This document shows positions 42,594 through 51,757 of a stretch of DNA of 64,000 nt, one piece after another. Positions within the stretch are counted from its first letter, which is position 1. Every line of letters begins with the position of its first letter. The position numbers and the translations under genes are program-made. A model generated the notes under the pieces. The model was not told the DNA's origin. It saw only the letters and a list, made by a program, of their open reading frames with translations, and ran no database searches. Source of the stretch: JBKECY01 sp047975025 (GTDB taxonomy: Bacteria; Bacillota; Clostridia; Lachnospirales; Lachnospiraceae); assembly GCA_047975025.1 (NCBI GenBank), contig JBKECY010000006.1, forward strand, positions 1-64,000. Direction: 5' to 3'.

Positions 42594-43313
42594 TTATGAC
42601 ATATATAATCTGCTGTAAAGACGCTCATGCTGCATAGAAGCAATATCGGACATAGGCGCAAAGTTGGTAATCTGCGGCATCGCTGCCTCGCAAAGCTGCT
42701 CCACAGTCTTGGTGATTTCCTCCAGCATTGCATGCAATACCTGCTGCCCCTGCGTCTGACCAAGGGGAATGCACTTAACTCCTGTCTGTACCATATTATT
42801 CAGGGAAGCGAACAGAAACGAAGCTACTGACTGCCGCTTGTCCAGCCCCCAGTTCGCACACAAGAAGCCTGCGGCAATGCAATAATTTCCATAACAGGTC
42901 TCCTGCTGTACCTGCTCGCAGTACCGGCTATATGATTCTGACACAGGCATCTGTCCGACAAGCCTAAGAAACGCCTTGCCGGTTTTGAGACTGGCCTGCC
43001 TGCTTTCACGTGAGAGTTTCATCGCTGTTATCTGTTCATCGAGCCGCAGTACTTCGGAAGTATCCCGTACCAGTCCCCATTCATACGCCTGACAAAATGC
43101 CGGGCCTTCAAAATGCCGCAGTACGTTCTGCAGATAGCCATACATATAATCCCCCAGTGTCAGGGCATCGTATACCTCCCGCTCCTGTACGAAGGTTTCA
43201 AGGCCGCCGGAATGGCTGAAACTTCCTATTGGAAAGGTCGCTGCGAATATCTGCTGTAACTGCAGATAACGACTGATCCCCTCATACATGTGCATGATGT
43301 CCGCCGGCAGCAC
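42594..43313 (-). CDS. ureF: Urease accessory protein UreF
   Basis: The 239-aa all-helical protein is a UreF family member: FAATFPIGSFSHSGGLETFV near residues 24-43 is the signature. It bridges UreD and UreG during nickel insertion. The first ATG (43313) overlaps ureE by 32 bp; alternative starts at 43295 or 43289 are about as likely. It precedes ureG by 11 bp. Confidence 0.9.
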   Translation of the reverse strand: MLPADIMHMYEGISRYLQLQQIFAATFPIGSFSHSGGLETFVQEREVYDALTLGDYMYGYLQNVLRHFEGPAFCQAYEWGLVRDTSEVLRLDEQITAMKLSRESRQASLKTGKAFLRLVGQMPVSESYSRYCEQVQQETCYGNYCIAAGFLCANWGLDKRQSVASFLFASLNNMVQTGVKCIPLGQTQGQQVLHAMLEEITKTVEQLCEAAMPQITNFAPMSDIASMQHERLYSRLYMS

Positions 43314-43740
43314 TGCCTGCCCGCTCTCCTATGATTTGTCTTTCCTGCACTGCGCACTTGATGTGCTGCTCCTCCAAAATCCGTACAAGTCCGGCCTCAT
43401 ACGGGACCAAAATCTCGCGTTCCCTAAGATAGACAGGCTTATGCATATTCCCAACTGCATAGGCGCTTAGCGCCCATTCTCTGGCAGTCTGCGGCCAGAT
43501 AGTAAGTGTTGTCTCAACAGCTGCCTCCACGCGGATCGCAATTTGTGAGTCCATATAAATCATCCTGTTGTGATATAAGTGCTCCTGCGGCGGCAGATCG
43601 ACCGCCAGCTGCAGTCCTAGATCTGTTGTAAGCCTCTGATGCCTGCGCACCATCTGGTTGTGGGGCAGCAGGATACGATGCAGAATGCGTCCACTAGGCT
43701 CTGCTGCTTCCAGACCGGGTGTGATTTCCTCAATGATCAT
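43282..43740 (-). CDS. ureE: Urease nickel metallochaperone UreE
   Basis: The 152-aa UreE has an N-terminal peptide-binding domain and C-terminal metal-binding domain. RRHQRLTTDLG, GLQLAVDLPPQEHL and GNMHKPVYL (the conserved metal-site His of the family) are visible. The tail is short (GGHHAHV), with three histidines rather than the long His-rich tail of Klebsiella. It supplies nickel to UreG. It lies 11 bp after ureC. Confidence 0.88.
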   Translation of the reverse strand: MIIEEITPGLEAAEPSGRILHRILLPHNQMVRRHQRLTTDLGLQLAVDLPPQEHLYHNRMIYMDSQIAIRVEAAVETTLTIWPQTAREWALSAYAVGNMHKPVYLREREILVPYEAGLVRILEEQHIKCAVQERQIIGERAGSAAGGHHAHV

Positions 43741-43751
43741 ATGCCGCCTCC

Positions 43752-45473
43752 TTATCTAAAATAATATTTCTGAGCCAGCGGCAGCACTTGCAGCGGCTCG
43801 CAGCTAATCTTACTGCCGTTGACATATACGGCATAAGTCTCCGGGTCTACATAGATTTCCGGGCAGAAATCATTGTGAATCATATCGCTTTTGGTGAGTT
43901 TTCTGGTGTTTTTCACAGCCCGCAGTTTGTTTCCCGAAACCCCCAGCGTATCTGCCAGACCATGTTCGATGGCCGCCTTAACCACAAATATTCTGGAATT
44001 TTCATTGCTGCAGCCGCCAAATCCACCGTACTGTGCTTTATAAATTACCGGTTCTGACATAGCGACCGAGCTGTTCGCATCACCAATCGGTCCCCAGGAC
44101 AGAAATCCTTCTTTTAAAATCATCTCCGGCTTAGCACCGAAGAATGTGTGTTTCCATAGCACAATATCCGCCATTTTCCCCGGTTCAAGAGAGCCCACAT
44201 CGTCACTGATGCCAAATGTAATGGCTGGATTTATCGTATATTTTGCAAGATACCGCAGTACCCGGAAATTATCATTGCTTCCCTTCTCCTGCGGCAATCT
44301 GCCTCTTTGCTGCTTCATTTTTGATGCCAGCTGCCACGTCCTTAGGACTGTCTCTCCGACTCGCCCCATGCCCTGCGAGTCAGAGCCAAGCATGCTGATG
44401 GCACCTAAATCATGCAATATATCCTCTGCCGCCACTGTTTCTTCCCGAATCCGGGAATCTGCAAAAGCGACGTCCTCCGGCACTTTAGGATTGAGATTAT
44501 GTGCGGAAAAAATCATATCCAGATGTTCATCCACTGTATTGACCGTATAGGGATTCGTGGGATTCGTCGAGGATGGCAGCATGTTGGGGATACCGCATAC
44601 ACGTATGATATCCGGCGCATGTCCGCCGCCTGCGCCTTCCGCATGGTAGGCATGCATTGTCCTGCCGTCGATGGCACGAATCGTATCTTCCACAAACCCA
44701 GATTCATTGAGCGTATCCGTATGAATCTGTACCGAGAAATCCATCTGGTCCGCAACCGTAAGGCAGGTATCTATGACGGAGGGTGTCGCCGCCCAATCCT
44801 CATGAATCTTCATGCCAATACATCCTGAGAGTGCCTGATGTACGGTGCTTTCCGGCAAGCAGGAATTCCCGCGCGCAAGCAGACCGACATTGACCGGTAC
44901 ATTTTCAAATGATTTTATCATCTGCCGCAGGTTAAACGCCCCCGGGGCTTCTATGCTAAGCGTCTTAGAACCGCAGCCACCCCCAATCATCGTCGTGATT
45001 CCGTTGCTCATTGCCTCATATGCCTGGTACGGAGATTCGAAATGTACATGTACGTCAATCCCTCCGGCTGTCGCTATCATGCCCGGATCTCCGGTAATGA
45101 TCTCGGTCTCGGGTCCTATAATCAGACCCGGAGTGATCTCCATTGTATCCGGGTTACCTGCCTTGCCAACCCCCGCAATCCGTCCGTCACGAACGCCAAT
45201 ATCTCCTTTAATCACTCCCATAACAGGATCGACAATAATGCAGTTCGTAATGACCAGATCCAGACTTCCCTGCGCTGCCAATGTGCCCGGCTGCTGTCCC
45301 ATACCATCCCGGCAGCTTTTGCCGCCGCCGGCAATGACTTCATTCCCGTACTGCCCTTCCATATAATCTTTTTCGATTTCGATGACCAGACCTGTGTCTG
45401 CCAGATACAGCTTGTCCCCTGTTGTCGGTCCGTATAGATTCGCATATTCCTGTCTGCTGATTCTCTTTGCCAT
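43752..45473 (-). CDS. ureC: Urease alpha (catalytic) subunit with variant flap
   Basis: The 573-aa catalytic subunit hydrolyses urea to ammonia and carbamate. Nickel ligands are present: HVH (H142, H144), the carbamylated K222 in KIHEDW, H224, H251, H277 and D365. The mobile flap normally reads VCHHLD; here it is SAHNLN (323-328), with Ala324 replacing the usual Cys and His325 kept. A loop near 167-175 is also shorter than in enterobacterial UreC. GGGAGGAG lies before the ATG at 45473, 1 bp after ureB; a longer frame from 45539 is unlikely. The enzyme should be active but may tolerate thiol poisons. Confidence 0.93.
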   Translation of the reverse strand: MAKRISRQEYANLYGPTTGDKLYLADTGLVIEIEKDYMEGQYGNEVIAGGGKSCRDGMGQQPGTLAAQGSLDLVITNCIIVDPVMGVIKGDIGVRDGRIAGVGKAGNPDTMEITPGLIIGPETEIITGDPGMIATAGGIDVHVHFESPYQAYEAMSNGITTMIGGGCGSKTLSIEAPGAFNLRQMIKSFENVPVNVGLLARGNSCLPESTVHQALSGCIGMKIHEDWAATPSVIDTCLTVADQMDFSVQIHTDTLNESGFVEDTIRAIDGRTMHAYHAEGAGGGHAPDIIRVCGIPNMLPSSTNPTNPYTVNTVDEHLDMIFSAHNLNPKVPEDVAFADSRIREETVAAEDILHDLGAISMLGSDSQGMGRVGETVLRTWQLASKMKQQRGRLPQEKGSNDNFRVLRYLAKYTINPAITFGISDDVGSLEPGKMADIVLWKHTFFGAKPEMILKEGFLSWGPIGDANSSVAMSEPVIYKAQYGGFGGCSNENSRIFVVKAAIEHGLADTLGVSGNKLRAVKNTRKLTKSDMIHNDFCPEIYVDPETYAVYVNGSKISCEPLQVLPLAQKYYFR

Positions 45474-45474
45474 A

Positions 45475-45849
45475 CTACTCCTCCCGGATAAATCCTTCCC
45501 GGCGGGCCGCTGCAACTGCGTTTGCCCGCACCCGCTCATCGGTCACCGCACCATTTGTCAAATCATTGAATCCCCGCATGATCCCGGCACCTCGATACGC
45601 ACACAATCTGACTTTTTGACGCTGTCCCGGCTCGAATCGCACCGCTGTGCCCGCCGCAATATCCAGATGCATCCCAAATGCCTCTTCCCGCTCAAATACC
45701 AGCGCCTTATTAACCTCAAAAAAATGAAAATGCGACCCGATTTGTATGCCCCTGTCGCCGGTATTGCTGACAATGAGTTCCACACTCTCAAGGTCTTGGT
45801 TGAGTTCAATCGGTGTTTCGCCTATGATAAAACGTCCTATTGTATTCAT
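45475..45849 (-). CDS. ureB: Urease beta subunit
   Basis: The 124-aa structural subunit has NTGDRGIQIGSHFHFFEVN, FGMHLDIAAGTAVRFEPGQ and YRGAGIMRGFNDLTNGA, all family blocks. It packs around the alpha subunit and supports the flap. Separate A, B and C genes match the three-chain bacterial type. It abuts ureC and follows ureA by 13 bp. Confidence 0.95.
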   Translation of the reverse strand: MNTIGRFIIGETPIELNQDLESVELIVSNTGDRGIQIGSHFHFFEVNKALVFEREEAFGMHLDIAAGTAVRFEPGQRQKVRLCAYRGAGIMRGFNDLTNGAVTDERVRANAVAAARREGFIREE

Positions 45850-45862
45850 ATGCCTTACTCCT

Positions 45863-46222
45863 TTATTGTATATCCGGCATTGTTATAAGTTCCTTGTACG
45901 TATCTGCTTTGCTGTGCAGACGGATGGGATCGTGAATACTGATCAGTTTGGTTCCGTCCGGCAGCAGTACTTCCACCTGCAAAAATGGAAGCAACGTTTC
46001 CGTCCCTTCCATAACATCCTCCAGTGATATCATCTGCGAGCCCAGCGCGACCAGTTCTGCCAGTGTATTGATGCCTCCGCGGGCACGCTCGAGAAGCTCA
46101 TCACATATAATCGCATTTGCTTCGATATAATTCAATTTCCAGCCGCGCTTCCAGCGCCTCCTTGCCATCTCAGCAATGGTAAACAGCAGGACCCGTTCCT
46201 CTTCTTTTGGCGTTAACCTCAT
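45863..46222 (-). CDS. ureA: Urease gamma subunit
   Basis: The 119-aa structural subunit begins MRLTPKEEERVLLFTIAEMARRR and has LNYIEANAIICDELLERARGG, typical of UreA. It is slightly longer than the usual 100 aa because of a C-terminal tail after DGTKLISIHDPI. It starts 20 bp after the AraC-family gene, so the regulator and urease genes may share a transcript. Confidence 0.95.
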   Translation of the reverse strand: MRLTPKEEERVLLFTIAEMARRRWKRGWKLNYIEANAIICDELLERARGGINTLAELVALGSQMISLEDVMEGTETLLPFLQVEVLLPDGTKLISIHDPIRLHSKADTYKELITMPDIQ

Positions 46223-46242
46223 AATTTCACCTCTTTTTCATA

Positions 46243-47097
46243 TCAGACTACAACTTTCAATCTATTGAGATAATCATCCCGGAACAGTTCATTCAGATAC
46301 ATATTGGGCGTGCGCCCCGAATACTTCTTGAATTCCCGAATCATGTGGGACTGATCATAATAGCCAAGCTCAGACATGAAAGATGCATAGTTGACCGTTC
46401 TGTCGTTCGGGTCCACTATGATTTTATTCATCATCCACTGAAATCGAATGATACCGCTGAATTTCTTGGGAGATATCCCGATCTCTTTTAAAAATATTTT
46501 GTCAATATAGCTCACTGAATAGCAGGTCGTCTCAGACAGGTTCAAAACGCTGATGTTGCCCCGCTCTTTGATAATTTCGGAAATAAGACTGTCTTTAAGC
46601 GGAATGCAACCCATATACTGCAGCTCATACAGCTTCATATATTCTTTCATGAAGATCTTGATTCTGTCTTTGAAATCATCCTGACGAAAAATAATCTCCG
46701 GCAAATCCTTGATTCTCCCCAGCTTCTCATAGGGTATGATCTTGTCGATCAGATCCGGCATCATGGCATCCGCCAGCAAGGGCACATTGCCCGGCAGGAA
46801 ACGCACGCCAAAGCAATCGCTTCCCGGCAGTATCTTCATAGAATGAGGCAGTAAAGCGGTCCCATAAAAATCAGCGACCACTTCATTATGAAATCTATCA
46901 TATTGAAAGATAATATCAATACATCCATCCGGAACTGACGTGCCTATTTCATCAATATCATCCTGCGGACGAAAGCTATAAAAGTGTGAAATTCCATAGT
47001 TGCCCACGATATACTTATAATAATAAGATGAAAGCTTAACCATAAACGGCTGCTTTGGTATTAATGTTTCAATTGTAGTCATATTCATAATACTCAC
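46243..47097 (-). CDS. AraC-family regulator in front of urease
   Basis: The 284-aa regulator has a C-terminal AraC/XylS double helix-turn-helix (about 180-275), containing SVSYIDKIFLKEIGISPKKF and ELGYYDQSHMIREFKKYSGRTPNMY. The N-terminal sensor (VPDGCIDIIFQYDR, FGTALLPH-like block, GVRFLPG) is of the DUF6597 type found in many Firmicutes AraC proteins. It probably activates the surrounding transport/urease genes in response to a nitrogen compound. It lies 17 bp after the cyclodeaminase-family gene. Confidence 0.85.
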   Translation of the reverse strand: MSIMNMTTIETLIPKQPFMVKLSSYYYKYIVGNYGISHFYSFRPQDDIDEIGTSVPDGCIDIIFQYDRFHNEVVADFYGTALLPHSMKILPGSDCFGVRFLPGNVPLLADAMMPDLIDKIIPYEKLGRIKDLPEIIFRQDDFKDRIKIFMKEYMKLYELQYMGCIPLKDSLISEIIKERGNISVLNLSETTCYSVSYIDKIFLKEIGISPKKFSGIIRFQWMMNKIIVDPNDRTVNYASFMSELGYYDQSHMIREFKKYSGRTPNMYLNELFRDDYLNRLKVVV

Positions 47098-47114
47098 TCC
47101 TTATTCCAAAGGAA

Positions 47115-48248
47115 TCAGGCAAATTCCGGCTGTTCCCACAGCGGCAGCTTTATCCCGATGCCTTTTTCAACTGCACTCTCATACACAACCTTTCCCCAGG
47201 CCACATCTTCGACGGGCATGCCGCCTACGGAATATAAGATAATTTCATCATCATCCCGGCGTCCTGCTTTATTGCCATTAATAATATCACCTAAGTCATC
47301 TATTTGACAATTACTAATTTTATTTTCATATGCCATATCGGTAAATTTAGAGCCGATAATCGTGATATCACCAAATGTAGGATACGGATATTCCTCTGCC
47401 CAGGCTTCATACAGTTTCATATTATCCACTACTTTTTTGCAGCGATTCGCCACAAAATCATCATCAAAATCCACAGTGGCGGGCAGACAGAACAAGGCGC
47501 CTTTTTTAATCCAGGCCTCTTCAATGAACGGATAGTCTTTGACAGCTACCGGACTTGAGGTACATACACTGATGATATCGCTGTCACGTACTGCCGCTTC
47601 GATCGTATCCACTACCTCGATATTCTTAATCTGCGGACACTCCTTTTTTACAAAAGCTATATAACTTTGTATGGACTGGCTCCCCCGTCCTTTTAGCTTC
47701 AGCGTGTCTACTTGCGGACATTCACACAGAATCGCCTGCAGGATCGTACGCCCCATGACACCCGGCCCAATAATAGCCGCTATTTTGGAGTCCTTGCGGG
47801 CAAGGTATCTGGCACCTACCCCCGGCAGAGCTCCTGTCCTGTAAGAACTGATCAGGTTCGCCGACATCAGTGCGACCGGTGCTCCCGTATCTTTATCATT
47901 TAGCATCATCATCAGGATGGAGCGGGGAAGACCTTTGTCCTTATTATCAACATTTGAACCATACCATTTCATGCCTGCCATATCGAACGAACCTCCCAGG
48001 TAGGCCGGCATAGCCATAAACCTTCTGTCACATGCGTTCTGCGGCATGTTGGGGAATGCAGGCTGGTCAGGAAATGTGACCATGGCACCATGCGAATTAT
48101 GATTGTTGCCGCTCATGACATAATCTCCGGCATTTAAGAGTTTGATAACCTCTTCCATCGTATCGACACATTTTGACATATCCTTAACTCCCGCCGCGAT
48201 CATGTCCGGCTCACTTAGATATAAAAACTCGATTTTTGAATTGCTCAT
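47115..48248 (-). CDS. Ornithine cyclodeaminase / mu-crystallin family enzyme
   Basis: The 377-aa NAD(P)-binding protein has the family core: MPAYLGG, GMKWYGSN, LMSANLISSYRTGALPGVGARYLAR and the Rossmann loop IIGPGVMGRTI. Relatives deaminate or reduce small imino/amino acids. Close Lachnospiraceae homologues are, as I recall, labelled tyramine oxidase subunit B, without strong proof. GGAGG lies 8 nt before the ATG at 48248. Position between an ABC importer and urease suggests action on the imported nitrogen compound. Confidence 0.8.
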   Translation of the reverse strand: MSNSKIEFLYLSEPDMIAAGVKDMSKCVDTMEEVIKLLNAGDYVMSGNNHNSHGAMVTFPDQPAFPNMPQNACDRRFMAMPAYLGGSFDMAGMKWYGSNVDNKDKGLPRSILMMMLNDKDTGAPVALMSANLISSYRTGALPGVGARYLARKDSKIAAIIGPGVMGRTILQAILCECPQVDTLKLKGRGSQSIQSYIAFVKKECPQIKNIEVVDTIEAAVRDSDIISVCTSSPVAVKDYPFIEEAWIKKGALFCLPATVDFDDDFVANRCKKVVDNMKLYEAWAEEYPYPTFGDITIIGSKFTDMAYENKISNCQIDDLGDIINGNKAGRRDDDEIILYSVGGMPVEDVAWGKVVYESAVEKGIGIKLPLWEQPEFA

Positions 48249-48281
48249 ACTTCTTACCTCCTGGATTTCATTTTCGATCAT

Positions 48282-48884
48282 TTACTCACCAAATTTAAGT
48301 GCAGCGCTGTGGCAGATCAACTCTACTGTTTTTTCAATTGACATGGCGGAGCTGTCTACGAAAAGATTCCTGTATTTAATAGAAGTGAATTTTTCCGCAG
48401 TCTGCTCCAGATAAAATTGCTCTCGTGCCTTGTCAACCTTTTCCATATAGACTTCTGCTGCCTCCGGTGTAAGCCCCAGGATATCCAGACAATAGTGAAA
48501 TCTGGCGTTATAGGATGCATAAATAAATACACTGTAATGATTTTCAATATTTTCTTCTGACATAATGTAATCTGAGCAGCGTCCTACGATCACGCAGTCA
48601 TTGGTGCGGGCGAGGTTCGTGATGACCCTCTTCTCAATCTCGAACAGCTGCTTTTGTTTCTTTCTGATACCATAACCCAGGGGAAACATCATTTTCCCAT
48701 AGGTACTATAGGAGTGACCGTCATATTCCGAAAGTTTATAAATAGGTTCTCCCATTTCTTCGGCAGCCTTTTCAATGATTTCTCTGTCATAATATTCAAA
48801 GCCCATTTTTGCCGCCACCTGCTTTGCAATCATTCGTCCAAGACTTCCAAATTGTCTTGTTACACTAATCACTTTCTTCTCCAT
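48282..48884 (-). CDS. Cytidylate kinase-like family protein
   Basis: The 200-aa P-loop-type kinase of the cytidylate-kinase-like family begins VISVTRQFGSLGRMIAKQVAAKMG and continues EYYDREIIEKAAEEMG and NDCVIVGRCSDYIM. The P-loop departs from the usual GxxGxGK. Members are common beside importers and metabolic genes in gut Clostridia; their substrate is unknown. AGGAGG lies 7 nt before the ATG at 48884. It is co-transcribed with the ABC importer. Confidence 0.8.
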   Translation of the reverse strand: MEKKVISVTRQFGSLGRMIAKQVAAKMGFEYYDREIIEKAAEEMGEPIYKLSEYDGHSYSTYGKMMFPLGYGIRKKQKQLFEIEKRVITNLARTNDCVIVGRCSDYIMSEENIENHYSVFIYASYNARFHYCLDILGLTPEAAEVYMEKVDKAREQFYLEQTAEKFTSIKYRNLFVDSSAMSIEKTVELICHSAALKFGE

Positions 48885-48927
48885 AGACGGTCCTCCTGTC
48901 AATTATAATTTACTTCTTTACTGATTT

Positions 48928-50088
48928 TTAGTTAGCTTCTGTATACTGTGGAGACGTACTTTCATAGGCCGCTGCATCAGCTTCAACCTCTGCCTTATCC
49001 CATGAAATCTCACTGGCAAAATCGTTGGTGTAGTAATCCTCAGCATTATATTCATTGGAGATTGCGCCTGCTTCCAACAGATTATCTGCTGCATTTTGTG
49101 CCATTTCCATATCGAACATCCCAATGCCTGCTTCAATGGTAGCAGCCTGGTCTTCTTCTGAGATTCCGAAAATCTGCTGTACATCACCTTCTGCGGCTCC
49201 AAGTGCTCCGGCCCAGTCGATTTCAAGGTTCGGGCATGTCAGAAGTGTAATATCAGCGGCGGCCTCTACATTGTTATAGCAAAAATACATTGCTTTTGTG
49301 AATGCATTTACGAAACGCTGTACCAGATCCGGATCTTCATCAATCAAAGCCTGGCTTGTGCAAAGTGCATTCGATACCTGCGGTGCCACTGTGTTGCCAT
49401 CCAGATAATCAAAATCATAGCCCTGACCTACCAGCTGACGATATTCTGAGAGCCATGTGCCGAGTACCGGCGCTGCATTGGATGCCACTGCTTCATAACT
49501 TCCGGTTCCGTAAGTCACAAAATTGATATCGTCCATCGTCAGGCCCGCACCGTTAATAATAGGCGCCAGAAGCGTTGTCCATGCATCTGCACCGAGTGCT
49601 ACGGTCTGTCCTTTCAAATCATCGAAGCTTGTAATGCCTGAATCTTTATTCACAGCCAGTCCGAAGATCTGAATGGAATCGTAATTCGTGATTGCTTTAA
49701 CATCTGTAATACCGGCATCAATACTGGACCACATAACACCCGGTGACGGATATGCGAACTGAGCGGTTCCGGCTGCCAGCATCTTCATATCATCTGAGCC
49801 TAACTGCTCCACATATTCAACATCAATTCCTTCGTCTTCGAAGTATCCCAGATAATCGCCTACATAGATGGCCAGATAATCGAAGGACTCAAGCGCTGTA
49901 GGAGAGACAAACGTAACTTTGTCAAGTCCGCCGTCCTCACTTTGTGTTTCATCTGCCGCTTCTGTTGTATCCGAAGCTTCACTTGTATCCTCTGTTCCTT
50001 GACTGGAACCGCAGCCGGCGAACAATGATGTTGCCAGGACTGCTGCCGCTGCCAGACTCAGCATCCGTTTTACAATTCTTTTCTTCAT
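48928..50088 (-). CDS. NMT1/SsuA-type substrate-binding lipoprotein
   Basis: The 386-aa lipoprotein has lipobox LFAGC (C26), an acidic Ser/Thr linker and an NMT1/THI5-like binding domain (TALESFDYLAIYVGDYLGYFEDEGIDVEYVE in two blocks, GTAQFAYPSPGVMW, GQTVALGADAWTTLL). Relatives bind nitrate, taurine, pyrimidine precursors or other small nitrogen/sulfur compounds. It is the only binding protein for two permease/ATPase pairs just upstream. Confidence 0.9.
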   Translation of the reverse strand: MKKRIVKRMLSLAAAAVLATSLFAGCGSSQGTEDTSEASDTTEAADETQSEDGGLDKVTFVSPTALESFDYLAIYVGDYLGYFEDEGIDVEYVEQLGSDDMKMLAAGTAQFAYPSPGVMWSSIDAGITDVKAITNYDSIQIFGLAVNKDSGITSFDDLKGQTVALGADAWTTLLAPIINGAGLTMDDINFVTYGTGSYEAVASNAAPVLGTWLSEYRQLVGQGYDFDYLDGNTVAPQVSNALCTSQALIDEDPDLVQRFVNAFTKAMYFCYNNVEAAADITLLTCPNLEIDWAGALGAAEGDVQQIFGISEEDQAATIEAGIGMFDMEMAQNAADNLLEAGAISNEYNAEDYYTNDFASEISWDKAEVEADAAAYESTSPQYTEAN

Positions 50089-50151
50089 AACGTTTCCTCC
50101 TAAATAGTAAAATAATGGTGTCTATATTAAGAAGCAATTGCTTCCTACTAC

Positions 50152-50931
50152 CTATGTGTTCTTAACAAATTTTTTCTCTAATAATGATATGCCGCCATAT
50201 AAGACGATGCCCAAAATTATAATGTAGATAAGAGATGATAATGCCTGCGGTGTCTTGGAGAAGCCGATCAGATAACTGATTCTGCTGCCCAGCCCTGTAT
50301 TGCCGCCTGTCATCTCTGCGGTGACCCCTGCAAGCATAGACATAATACTGGCCAGTTTAATTCCGGTGAACAGCCCCGGAAGGGAGTCTTGCAAGATACA
50401 ATATCTGAATTGCTGAAACCGGGTCGCTTTAAGTGATTTCATCAGCTCCATCTTCGTAGGGTCAACATTGATAAAGGCAGTGACCGCATTCATATTCATA
50501 AGCGGAAAAGCCTGTATGACAATCGTAATGATCTTGACACTTCGTCCTACGCCAAATACCAGCATCAGCATCGGAACCAGCGTAATCATCGGGATACAGC
50601 ACATGGCTACAATGAATGGCGTGATCGCCGATCCCAGCGTCTTCGAACTTGCAATCAGAATTGCCAGAAAGAATCCAATCAGAATCGCCAGCAGCAATCC
50701 GATCAGGATGTTCGAGTAGGTCAGGCCTATATGCGGCAGCATTTCCTTGGTATTTTCCAGAAAGATAGCGGCTATATCGGTCGGCTTCGCCAGCATCCAC
50801 ACCGGAATTTCCTTAATGGTACATAGTAACTGCCACAACACCAGAAGCGCTCCGATGAGCAATACGGGCGGATAGATCATTTGCACGACACCAGCCGCTT
50901 TGTTCCAATTCTTTTGGGTTTGTGTATTCAT
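50152..50931 (-). CDS. ABC permease of the nitrate/sulfonate class (second pair)
   Basis: The 259-aa six-helix permease has the EAA coupling loop at about 168-195 (MKSLKATRFQQFRYCILQDSLPGLFTGI in two parts). It forms a pair with the ATPase encoded 12 bp upstream. Divergent from the other permease in this operon, so the importer may be a heterodimer or the two may serve different substrates. Confidence 0.88.
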   Translation of the reverse strand: MNTQTQKNWNKAAGVVQMIYPPVLLIGALLVLWQLLCTIKEIPVWMLAKPTDIAAIFLENTKEMLPHIGLTYSNILIGLLLAILIGFFLAILIASSKTLGSAITPFIVAMCCIPMITLVPMLMLVFGVGRSVKIITIVIQAFPLMNMNAVTAFINVDPTKMELMKSLKATRFQQFRYCILQDSLPGLFTGIKLASIMSMLAGVTAEMTGGNTGLGSRISYLIGFSKTPQALSSLIYIIILGIVLYGGISLLEKKFVKNT

Positions 50932-50943
50932 TAGTCTCCTCCT

Positions 50944-51747
50944 CTACTTGATTTCGTCCAACTGCAAATGGCCAATCAGTTCCTCGATTTCAACACAATA
51001 TTTGGCGAATTTGGGATCATAGAGCAGATCCAGCGTACGCTCTTTTTCTCCGAAATCAATGGCAAGCTCTGTTGTTATACGCCTGGGATGCGACGACATT
51101 ACATAAATTCTCTGACTCAGCAGAACCGCTTCTTCGACATTATGTGTGATAAATATGATGGTCATGCCCGTATCCTTCCAGATTTTGAGCAGCTCCAGAT
51201 TCAGACTTTCTCTGGTATTTTCATCAAGTGCTCCGAAAGGTTCATCCATCATTAGTATTTCCGGGTTATGAATCATCCCGCGGATAACTCCGATCCTCTG
51301 ACTCATGCCGCCGGATATGGCACTCGGATAGGCATCTGCATATTCTGTGAGCCCTACATAAGCGAGCAGTTCATCTGCCTTTCGCTCGTATGCTGCTCCG
51401 GTAAGTTTATGGATTTTAAGAGGCAGCATGACATTTTCCCGTACGGTAAGCCATGGGTACAGATTCGGCACCTGAAAAATAAATCCCAGCTTTTTGATCA
51501 TTTCTTTGCTGATTTCTTTGGTATTATCATACTTGATTCCATCTACCACGATCTCTCCCGAGGTGGGTTTGATAATATCATCAATCAGACGTATGATAGT
51601 TGACTTGCCGCATCCACTAGGTCCTACGATTGAAACGAACTCTCCCTTGGCAAATTCCATATTGATATCTTGCAGCGCATATATTTCACTGCGCTTGGTA
51701 ACAAATTTCTTGTTGACCTCTTTTAATGTAATATAATCGGCACTCAT
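50944..51747 (-). CDS. ABC ATPase of the nitrate/sulfonate class (second pair)
   Basis: The 267-aa ATPase has Walker A GPSGCGKST, Q-loop GFIFQVPNLYPW, signature ISGGMSQRIGVIRGM, Walker B ILMMDEPFGALD and the switch His in ITHNVEEA. It differs from its paralogue at 52534 in the signature (ISGG in place of LSGG). It sits 10 bp after the first permease gene. Confidence 0.9.
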   Translation of the reverse strand: MSADYITLKEVNKKFVTKRSEIYALQDINMEFAKGEFVSIVGPSGCGKSTIIRLIDDIIKPTSGEIVVDGIKYDNTKEISKEMIKKLGFIFQVPNLYPWLTVRENVMLPLKIHKLTGAAYERKADELLAYVGLTEYADAYPSAISGGMSQRIGVIRGMIHNPEILMMDEPFGALDENTRESLNLELLKIWKDTGMTIIFITHNVEEAVLLSQRIYVMSSHPRRITTELAIDFGEKERTLDLLYDPKFAKYCVEIEELIGHLQLDEIK

Positions 51748-51757
51748 ACAATCCTCC

